NCBI GenBank assembly: GCA_965371445.1
Contig: CBDUYN010000224.1
Coordinates: forward strand, 1-14,381
Reading direction: 5' to 3'
Length of the DNA stretch: 14,381 nt
From: DASWIG01 sp965371445
Lineage (GTDB): Bacteria > Acidobacteriota > Thermoanaerobaculia > Multivoradales > J023
Below are positions 1 to 6,011 of the stretch, in pieces. Under the pieces are notes generated by a model, which saw nothing but the letters and a program-made list of their open reading frames with translations, was not told the DNA's origin and made no database searches. Each line of letters starts with the position of its first letter. Position 1 is the first letter of the stretch. The position numbers were made by a program, and so were the translations under genes.

Positions 1-2
1 CT

Positions 3-2294
3 CCTTTCGTCGTAGAGGACTTTCACCTCCTACACTCTGCCGGTTTTCACCGGCGTTCTCCGCTTGCCCTTGCCACCCTTGCTTCTACCCTTTCCCCGGG
101 CGACACCTTCGGCCCCTTCCACGTTGAAAAAGTGCTCGGCCAAGGTGGCATGGGCGTCGTCGTCCTGACGACGGACCCCGAGCTCGGACGACGCGTCGCC
201 CTCAAGATCCTGCGCCGAGAAAAGGTTTCCGACGAGCTCCTGCGACGCTTCGACGACGAACGGCGGTTGCTCGCCCGACTCGACCATCCCGCCGTCGCCC
301 GCATCTACGGCGGCGGCGACGTCGACGGCGTTCCCTACTTCACCATGGAAGCCGTCGACGGCGAGCCGATCGACGCCTTCTGCGATCGGCGGCGCCTCGG
401 CGTCGAGGCCCGGCTGCGGCTGCTGCTGCCGGTCTGCGAGGCCCTGGAGCACGCGCACCGGCACCTCGTCGTCCACCGCGATTTGAAGCCGTCGAACGTC
501 CTCGTCACCCGCGACGGCGAGCCCAAGGTCCTCGACTTCGGCATCGCCAAGAGCCTCGACGCCGCCGACGCCGGCGCCGGCGTCACCGCGACCGGGAGCC
601 CCATGCTCACCCTCGCCTGGGCGAGCCCCGAGCAGGTACGCCAGCGGCCGTTGACGACGGTTTCCGACGTCTATTCCCTGGGTGTGCTGACGTATGAGCT
701 GCTGTGCGGTCATCCGCCCTACGTCCTCGACGGCGACTTCCTGGAGAACGCGCGGCGCGTCTGTGAGGACGAGCCGCCGCCGCCGTCGAGCCGCACGGCG
801 GTGGCGCGCGAGGACTGGCGCGGCGGCGAGCCGACCCTCGTGCCGCCTGAGGAGATCGCACGGCTCCGTGCGACGGTGCCGTCGCGCCTGCGGCGGCGCC
901 TGCGCGGCGACCTCGACGCCGTCGTCCTGAAAGCGCTCGGCAAGGACCCCGGCGAACGCTACGGCGCGATGGCCGAATTCGCCGCCGACCTGCGGCGTCA
1001 CCTCGCGGGACGACCGGTCGAGGCGCGGCGCGGCTCGTGGCTCGAGCGGACGGCGAAGCTCGTCCGCCGGCACCGCCGCCGCCTCGCGGCGGCGGCGCTC
1101 GTCACCGTGGTGGCGACGACGCTTATCGTCCTACGGCTGCGCGAAGTCCGCGAGGTGCGGCACATGGAAGAAGCTCGGCGTCAGGCGGACGCGGCGGCGC
1201 AAACGGCGATAAGCCAGGCCGACGTGATGCGTCAATTCGTCCGTAACCTGCTGCGGGCCGCCGACCCCGACTCGGCCGGCGGGCGTCCGCTCACCGCCGC
1301 CGAGATCCTCGCCAACGCCGAGAGCCGGATCCGTCAGGACTTGAGCGGGCAAGAAGAGATCCTTGCGCACGCCCTGGAGGCGATCGGGCTCAGCCACCAG
1401 AGCTACGGACGCTGGGACGACGCGAGGCGTCTGCTCCACGAATCGCTGGAGCTGCGCGAGCGTGTCTACTCCGGCGATCATCCACTGAGCGCGCGGCTCT
1501 TGAACAACCTGGGCGCGCTGGAGTACCAGGCGGGAAATCTCGATCGCGCGGAGCCGCTCTACCGTCGGGCATTGGCGATGAAAGAGCGGCTGGGCCTCGA
1601 CGAGGAGGAGCTCCTCAAGGTACGCAGCAACCTGGCGGCCATCCTCGGCCGCCGCGGACGCTTCGGCGAGGCGGAACGCCTCTACCGGGAGACGCTCGCC
1701 GCCCGCGTCCGCATCTACGGCGAGGACGACGAGGACGTCGCCACGAGTCTCCGGAGCCTCGGCCTCCTGCTGCTCGCCCGCGGCGACGCCGACGCCGCGG
1801 AGCCCTTGCTGCGCCGGGCGCTCGCGATCCGCGAACGCCTCTACGGAGCGCGGAGCACGAAGACGGCGTCGGTCCTCTCGGGCCTCGGACGGGTGTTGCA
1901 CGCGCAGGGACGCCACCAGGACGCGGACGAGGCGCTGAGCGAAGCGCTTGCGATCCGCGAGGAGAAGCTCGGCGACGCCCATCGCCTCGTCGCCGCGAGC
2001 CGCCGCGACCTGGCGCTGCTCTTCTTCGACACCGGCGAGACGGCGACGGCGGAGGTCCTCTGGAGCCGGGCGATGGCCGTGCTGCGTCGTCAGGGCGGCT
2101 GGGAGGTGGCCGACGCCGAAAGCCGCCTCGGCGAACGGCTCCTGGCGCAGGGACGAAAGGACGAGGCCCTGGTCTGCCTGCGGGAGAGCTGGGAGATGCT
2201 GGAGCGTCTGCGGGGGGCGGAGGCGGTCGTGACGGAGGAGGCCCGCCGGCGTCTGGACGCTGCCGAGTTGGACGCTCGGAGGCGACGGCCCTGA
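3..2294 (+). CDS. Membrane-anchored Ser/Thr protein kinase with C-terminal TPR array (5' end not in window)
   Basis: Hanks-type Ser/Thr kinase. Counting from the GTG at 132, the glycine loop GQGGMGVV is at residues 3-10, the ATP-binding Lys in VALKIL at 25, the catalytic HRDLKPSN at 115-122, DFG at 135-137 and the ASPEQ activation-segment end at 164-168. The kinase fold ends near residue 295. One hydrophobic segment (about 318-336) would place it in the inner membrane. The rest is about six 42-residue kinesin-light-chain-like TPRs (roughly 415-690), likely a periplasmic protein-binding sensor. The frame is open from base 3 and codes GDTFGPFHVEKV before the glycine loop, a normal kinase beginning. 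No ATG, GTG or TTG lies in frame between 3 and 131, so the true start is probably left of the window; GTG 132 would cut into strand beta-1 and has no Shine-Dalgarno. Kinase identity is certain; substrate and signal are unknown. Confidence 0.93.
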   Translation, partial: PFVVEDFHLLHSAGFHRRSPLALATLASTLSPGDTFGPFHVEKVLGQGGMGVVVLTTDPELGRRVALKILRREKVSDELLRRFDDERRLLARLDHPAVARIYGGGDVDGVPYFTMEAVDGEPIDAFCDRRRLGVEARLRLLLPVCEALEHAHRHLVVHRDLKPSNVLVTRDGEPKVLDFGIAKSLDAADAGAGVTATGSPMLTLAWASPEQVRQRPLTTVSDVYSLGVLTYELLCGHPPYVLDGDFLENARRVCEDEPPPPSSRTAVAREDWRGGEPTLVPPEEIARLRATVPSRLRRRLRGDLDAVVLKALGKDPGERYGAMAEFAADLRRHLAGRPVEARRGSWLERTAKLVRRHRRRLAAAALVTVVATTLIVLRLREVREVRHMEEARRQADAAAQTAISQADVMRQFVRNLLRAADPDSAGGRPLTAAEILANAESRIRQDLSGQEEILAHALEAIGLSHQSYGRWDDARRLLHESLELRERVYSGDHPLSARLLNNLGALEYQAGNLDRAEPLYRRALAMKERLGLDEEELLKVRSNLAAILGRRGRFGEAERLYRETLAARVRIYGEDDEDVATSLRSLGLLLLARGDADAAEPLLRRALAIRERLYGARSTKTASVLSGLGRVLHAQGRHQDADEALSEALAIREEKLGDAHRLVAASRRDLALLFFDTGETATAEVLWSRAMAVLRRQGGWEVADAESRLGERLLAQGRKDEALVCLRESWEMLERLRGAEAVVTEEARRRLDAAELDARRRRP

Positions 2295-2365
2295 GCTTCT
2301 GAATGGCAACCGTCACGCCACGACGACGGCCCTCAACTTCTCGACGGCCATCACCACGACACGAC

Positions 2366-2381
2366 ACCGCCCTCCGGCGGT
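2366..2381. terminator. Possible bidirectional hairpin between converging kinase and barrel genes
   Basis: Perfect 6-base arms ACCGCC (2366-2371) and GGCGGT (2376-2381) around a CTCC loop, in the 114-base gap between two converging genes. There is no T tract on either side, so it is only a candidate for a terminator or a stability hairpin. Confidence 0.25.
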
Positions 2382-2408
2382 CTCCGCCCTGAGCCGGCGC
2401 CCTACGAC

Positions 2409-2936
2409 TCAGAATCGCCAACCCAGGCCGGCCGTCAGGCTGCTGTGGGCCGAATAGAAGAAGGCCTCCTCGCCCAGGAACGAGAGCTCCAGACGAAGGG
2501 ACGCGCGCTTGCCGTCCCCGAAGTAGAGCCGCAGGCCCACCGCCGTCTGGTAGGCGAGGGCGTCGTCTTGGACCGGGGTCCCCAAAAGCGGGGTGATCTT
2601 CAAGGTCGCCACCCCGACGCCCACCAGGGTGTAGGGCACGAGGTGGGCGTTCTTGCGCAGGTTAAAAACGGCGTTCGCCATCAGGAGCGTGAGCTCCAGG
2701 TCGAGGACGCTCGTCGTCTCGGCGTACTGGAGCTCGAGCTCGAAGTAGTCGCTCAGGAGGTACCCGGCCCGCAGCTCGTAGCGCGGCTCCTCCCTACCGA
2801 CGAGGTTGTCGTCGAGCTTCGTGGCTCCCACGCCGACGCCCAGCTCGAAGCCCTTGGCTGCGGCTTGTGCAGGCAGAAAACTGAGGGCCAGGAGCAGCGC
2901 CAGGAAAGCTGTGCCGCGTGTCGAAGTCGTCCTCAT
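2409..2936 (-). CDS. Small outer-membrane beta-barrel protein
   Basis: 175 residues. The N-terminus is a typical Sec signal peptide: positive MRTTSTR, a hydrophobic core FLALLLALSFLPA, and a likely cleavage after AQAAA near residue 27. The mature part alternates polar and hydrophobic or aromatic residues in short strands separated by turns (FELGVGVGATKL, YELRAGYLLSDYFELELQYA, TAVGLRLYFGDG, SLTAGLGWRF) and ends in Phe, the usual outer-membrane assembly signal. This fits the 8-stranded OmpA-like/OMP_b-brl barrel class by pattern and size. The start is fixed by AGGAGG at 2945-2950, 8 bases before the ATG. It is divergent from the ECF sigma gene (201 bases between starts), so it could be a target of that sigma factor; this is inference. 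Ligand or physiological role cannot be told. Confidence 0.82.
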   Translation of the reverse strand: MRTTSTRGTAFLALLLALSFLPAQAAAKGFELGVGVGATKLDDNLVGREEPRYELRAGYLLSDYFELELQYAETTSVLDLELTLLMANAVFNLRKNAHLVPYTLVGVGVATLKITPLLGTPVQDDALAYQTAVGLRLYFGDGKRASLRLELSFLGEEAFFYSAHSSLTAGLGWRF

Positions 2937-2964
2937 CTCTTTCGCCTCCTGTTCATGGACTTGG

Positions 2965-2993
2965 ATCGTACACTTTTCCAGTGACGGTTTCCC
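2965..2993 (-). promoter_or_regulatory. Possible ECF-type promoter for the barrel gene
   Basis: Reading the - strand, GGGAAAC (2993-2987) resembles the GGAAC core of ECF -35 elements. TACGAT (2970-2965) lies about 17 bases downstream and 28 bases before the barrel ATG. This is a pattern match only. It is interesting because the divergent neighbour is an ECF sigma gene. Confidence 0.22.
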
Positions 2994-3040
2994 AGCTCTG
3001 AAGGTCGCGAGCCGAGCCCAGGGCGGCGAGTGCTCCTGGT

Positions 3041-3058
3041 CCCACCCCTTGGGGTGGG
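3041..3058. repeat. Perfect inverted repeat in the sigma-factor leader
   Basis: Arms CCCACCCC (3041-3048) and GGGGTGGG (3051-3058) separated by TT, about 80 bases before the sigma-factor ATG and 105 before the divergent barrel ATG. It could be an operator for a dimeric regulator or an RNA hairpin in the sigma mRNA leader. The following bases (TTCGTTCCT) are only moderately T-rich, so a terminator reading is weak. Confidence 0.4.
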
Positions 3059-3137
3059 TTCGTTCCTACCCCGTGACGGATTGCCCGGAGCTGGGCACGG
3101 TGGTGAGGTCAGGGGAGACGGATTCTGGAGAAGTGCC

Positions 3138-3722
3138 ATGGACGAGCATCCGGTTCCCGACCTCGAAGCCTGCCGGCAGCTGGGCTGCCACCGGGACGCC
3201 CTCCACCGCTATCTCCTCGGCCTGGTCCGCGATCCCGACGAGGCCGAGGACCTCACGCAGGAGACCCTCCTGCGCGCCCACATGAAGCTCTCGTCCCTCG
3301 TGGACGACTCCCGGCTCGTCCCCTGGCTCTACAAGATCGCCACCAACGTCGCCCGCGACCGCTTCCGCCAGGCCTCCTATCGTCACCGCCCGGAGCGGCT
3401 TGCGGAAGACGACGGCGAGGACGCGGGCATCGAGTTGGCCCTCGACGCCGGACCGCGGCTTGACAAGCTGCTGGAGCAGCGGGAGATGGGCCATTGCGTC
3501 CGCGGCTACCTGGAGCGGCTCTCGGAGCCGCACCGCGCCGCGATCCTACTCCACGACGTCGAGGGGTTGACCCATCCGGAGATCGCCGAGATGCTCGGCG
3601 TGTCGCTGGCGACGGTCAAGATCCGCGTCCACCGGGCGCGCAAGGAGCTGCAAGCGGCGCTCGGCAGTGGTTGCTCCTTCACGAGCGACGAGCGCGGCGT
3701 CCGAGTCTGCGAGCCCAGGTAG
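3138..3722 (+). CDS. ECF-type RNA polymerase sigma factor with Cys-containing C-terminal tail
   Basis: 194 residues, sigma-70 family extracytoplasmic-function type. Region 2 is clear (DALHRYLLGLVRDPDEAEDL, then LVPWLYKIATNVARDRFR), and region 4 is a helix-turn-helix (LSEPHRAAILLHDVEGLTHPEIAEMLGVSLATVKIRVHRARKEL in pieces). Regions 1.1 and 3 are absent, as usual for ECF factors. An extra tail after region 4 has Cys179 and Cys191 around a DERGVRV stretch. Such tails occur in some ECF subgroups and may bind metal or sense redox; that role is inferred. The ATG at 3138 is chosen because GGAG (3127-3130) is 7 bases upstream; the frame is open further left but that part is not sigma-like. The next gene, 72 bases downstream on the same strand, codes a Cys-rich membrane protein, a plausible partner or anti-sigma factor. 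Confidence 0.9.
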   Translation: MDEHPVPDLEACRQLGCHRDALHRYLLGLVRDPDEAEDLTQETLLRAHMKLSSLVDDSRLVPWLYKIATNVARDRFRQASYRHRPERLAEDDGEDAGIELALDAGPRLDKLLEQREMGHCVRGYLERLSEPHRAAILLHDVEGLTHPEIAEMLGVSLATVKIRVHRARKELQAALGSGCSFTSDERGVRVCEPR

Positions 3723-3772
3723 AGGGTCGGCCTCAAGAAACCATGTATCCCTTTTGACCTCGGTTTCGTCTT

Positions 3773-3787
3773 AGGAGGTGAAAGGAG
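3773..3787 (+). promoter_or_regulatory. Tandem Shine-Dalgarno sequences before the Cys-rich protein
   Basis: AGGAGGTGA (3773-3781) is a full match to the 16S anti-Shine-Dalgarno, but 13 bases from the ATG. AAAGGAG (3781-3787) follows at the ideal 7-base spacing. Together they predict unusually strong initiation at 3795. Confidence 0.6.
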
Positions 3788-3794
3788 ACGGATC

Positions 3795-4067
3795 ATGACT
3801 GACAAAGATCACAACCAGGAAGCTACTGAATCGACGGAACCGAAACCGACGGACGCGAGCCCATCGGAAAGCGGCTGCGGGACGAAAGCGGAATGCGCGC
3901 CGGCGAAAGCAGAAGCGTCGTCTTGCTCTTGTCCCGAGGACTGTGCCCGGATGGTGAAGAAGTACCAGCGTCCCCTCGCTCTCGCCGCCGGCGTCGCGTT
4001 GCTGGCGGGCCTCGCCTGGCTCGGGCGGCGTAAGCTCGCCAAGGGCGGTTGCCCCTGTGCAAGGTAG
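3795..4067 (+). CDS. Cys-rich single-pass membrane protein paired with the ECF sigma factor
   Basis: 90 residues, no family recognised. An acidic, polar N-terminus (1-26) leads to a Cys cluster (Cys28, 34, 44, 46, 50, with CSCPEDC at 44-50), then one transmembrane helix (about 60-77, PLALAAGVALLAGLAWLG), a short basic stretch RRK and a C-terminal CPC at 86-88. Seven Cys in 90 residues, on both sides of the membrane segment, suggest metal or redox chemistry. Position directly after an ECF sigma gene suggests an anti-sigma or signal-transducing partner, but it lacks the His-x3-Cys-x2-Cys of ZAS/zf-HC2 anti-sigma factors. Codon use is less GC-rich than its neighbours (many GAA, AAA, GCG). Real gene status is supported by two Shine-Dalgarno sequences and by TM plus Cys patterning; function is open. 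Confidence 0.72.
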   Translation: MTDKDHNQEATESTEPKPTDASPSESGCGTKAECAPAKAEASSCSCPEDCARMVKKYQRPLALAAGVALLAGLAWLGRRKLAKGGCPCAR

Positions 4068-4097
4068 GATCCGCGAGGATGTCACTCCTCCGGCTCC

Positions 4098-4125
4098 GAC
4101 GGCGGCCCCGATCGGTGCCGCCGTC
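4098..4125. terminator. Strong hairpin between converging Cys-rich gene and mutL
   Basis: Perfect 9-base arms GACGGCGGC (4098-4106) and GCCGCCGTC (4117-4125) with a 10-base loop that contains CCGATCGG, itself palindromic. After one mismatch, TC/GA pairs at 4095-4096 and 4127-4128 extend it. It sits in the 99-base gap between two converging genes. There is no T tract, so it is either a bidirectional terminator of the GC-rich type or an mRNA end-stabilising hairpin. Confidence 0.5.
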
Positions 4126-4166
4126 CGACCACCCAGAGGAGCTTGATCCCGTGATCCGTGGGCGAC

Positions 4167-6011
4167 TCAACGCCGCCCGAAGCGACGCTCCAGCTCGATG
4201 TCGGTCATCTGCAGCACGACCGGACGCCCGTGCGGACAGGCGTAGGGCTGCTCGCACTCGAAGAGCTCGCTCACCAGCCGCTCCATCTCCTCGACCGGCA
4301 ACGGACGGTGGATCTTGATCGCCGCACGGCACGAGAGGCTCGCGGCCAGGGCGTCGAGGAGACGGCGGCGCAGCTCCTTGGCGTCGCCCGTGTCCTCGCT
4401 CGGCGTCGTCGCGAGCTCCTGGAGGAGGGCTTCGGCCTCGTCGACCTTGAGCATCGTCGGAATCGCCTGGATGGCAATGACGTTGCCCGACATCGGCACG
4501 ATCGTAAACCCGCAGGGCTCGAGAGCCTCGGCCAGCTCCGCGAGACGCATCGCCTCGGCCGCCGCCATTTCCAGGATCACCGGCGTCAGCAGCTTCTGGC
4601 TCGCCGAACGCTCCTCGGCGTGGAGCGAACGCTGCAACCGCTCGTAGAGCAGCCGCTCGTGGGCCACGTGCTGGTCGATCACATACAGGCCGTCGTGTCC
4701 CTCGAGCAGGATCAGGCTCCCTTTGTATTGTCCGAGAAGCCGGAACGGGCGGACCCGGCCCGAGCGTCCGGAGAGCGGTACAATCCGCGGCTCGATCGGC
4801 GGGTAGGTCGCCTGGGCGATCTGCCCCACCGGCGCTGGCGGCGGTGCCGCGCCTCCGGCGTCGTCCGCCCCCTCGGCGCTCACCTCGCTCGCCGGCGACG
4901 GAGGCGTCCAGGCGGCGGGGGCGGCGCCGGAGCGGCCACGTCCGCCGAGGCCTTCCCAGGCCGCCGGCACCTCGGGCATCGTGCCGGGAGCTCGAAGCGG
5001 CGCCGGTTCCTCGCCGCGGGCGAGCCCCAGCGTGTGACGCAACGCCTCCTCCACCCGGTGGACGAAGGCCGGGCTGCGGAAGCGCACCTCCGCTTTCTGC
5101 GGATGGACGTTGACGTCGACGTCGCCGGCCATGACGTCGAGGAAGAGGAAAAGCGACGGGTAGTCCTCGCTCTTCCACTCGTCGCGCACGGCGCGGTAGA
5201 AACGCGCCAGCACAGCCCGGTCGCGCACCAGCCGGCGGTTGACGAAGATGAACATCCGCCGTCCGCGGGTCGTCTCGCGGTTGCCGAGGAAACCGGCGAT
5301 TGCCTCACGCTCGACGATGTACTCCTCGGGGATCTCGACGAGGTTCGCCATCAGCGGCCGTCCGAAGACCTGGCCGATGCGCTCGCGCAGACCGTCGCTC
5401 CCCTCGCCCACCGGAACCGTCTCCAGCAAGGCTCGGCCCTCGTGGCTCACGGTGAATCGCACCTCGGGGTTGGCCAGCGCGTAGCCCTGGACCACCTCGA
5501 CCGAGCGGCGCATCTCGGTCTGGGGCTGTTTTAAGAACTTCCGCCGCGCCGGGACGTTCCAGAAAAGCGACGCCACCGTGATGCGCGTCCCCCGCGGATG
5601 CGCCGCCGGGTCGACTTTCATGACCCGTCCGCCCTCGATCCTGACCCGGCAGCCGTCGCCGGGCGACTGCGCGGTCACCAGCTCCACCCGCGACACGGCG
5701 ACGATCGCCGCCAGGGCCTCGCCGCGGAAGCCCAGGGTCTCGACGGCCTCCAGATCTTCGAAGTTGCCGATTTTTGAGGTGGCGTGGCGGTCAAAAGCGA
5801 GGAGCGCGTCGTCGCCGTCCATGCCGCAGCCGTCGTCGGTGACGACGATGCGGCGCTTGCCGCCCACCTCGAGGTCGACGCGGATGTCCATCGAGCCGGC
5901 GTCGAGGGAGTTCTCGACCAGCTCCTTGACCACCGAAGCGGGCCGTTCCACGACCTCGCCGGCGGCGATCTTGCCGATCAGGACGTCGTCGAGAAGACGG
6001 ATCTGGCTCAT
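4167..6011 (-). CDS. mutL: DNA mismatch repair protein MutL (endonuclease-type)
   Basis: 614 residues, normal length. The N-terminal GHKL ATPase has ENSLDAG (33-39, including the catalytic Glu), DDGCGM (59-64), RHATSKI (75-81) and GFRGEAL (94-100). A Pro/Ala-rich linker spans about 330-420. The C-terminal dimerisation domain carries the metal-binding endonuclease signature near 446-457, read here as DQHVAHERLLYE against the consensus DQHA(X)2E(X)4E, plus SCRAAIK and CPHGRP (about 590). This is the nicking MutL of bacteria without MutH, acting downstream of MutS. It is the last gene of recO-glyQ-glyS-mutL: its ATG overlaps the glyS stop (ATGA). The Shine-Dalgarno AGGAA lies in a hairpin loop made of the last glyS codons. 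The Val at the normally Ala position of DQHA is slightly unusual. Confidence 0.97.
   Translation of the reverse strand: MSQIRLLDDVLIGKIAAGEVVERPASVVKELVENSLDAGSMDIRVDLEVGGKRRIVVTDDGCGMDGDDALLAFDRHATSKIGNFEDLEAVETLGFRGEALAAIVAVSRVELVTAQSPGDGCRVRIEGGRVMKVDPAAHPRGTRITVASLFWNVPARRKFLKQPQTEMRRSVEVVQGYALANPEVRFTVSHEGRALLETVPVGEGSDGLRERIGQVFGRPLMANLVEIPEEYIVEREAIAGFLGNRETTRGRRMFIFVNRRLVRDRAVLARFYRAVRDEWKSEDYPSLFLFLDVMAGDVDVNVHPQKAEVRFRSPAFVHRVEEALRHTLGLARGEEPAPLRAPGTMPEVPAAWEGLGGRGRSGAAPAAWTPPSPASEVSAEGADDAGGAAPPPAPVGQIAQATYPPIEPRIVPLSGRSGRVRPFRLLGQYKGSLILLEGHDGLYVIDQHVAHERLLYERLQRSLHAEERSASQKLLTPVILEMAAAEAMRLAELAEALEPCGFTIVPMSGNVIAIQAIPTMLKVDEAEALLQELATTPSEDTGDAKELRRRLLDALAASLSCRAAIKIHRPLPVEEMERLVSELFECEQPYACPHGRPVVLQMTDIELERRFGRR

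Noticed and set aside
2445..2984. 179-codon + frame opposite the barrel gene
   Set aside because: Antisense to a gene with a signal peptide, ribosome-binding site and barrel pattern.
3795..4067. Classical zinc-binding ZAS/zf-HC2 anti-sigma factor
   Set aside because: The required His-x3-Cys-x2-Cys pattern is missing; only position next to the sigma gene and Cys-richness agree.
4158..5534. Long + strand frame opposite mutL (also similar ones at 6497-8455, 8326-9246 and, on the - strand, 12200-13567)
   Set aside because: Antisense frames kept open by high GC; the sense genes have clear conserved domains and these have none.
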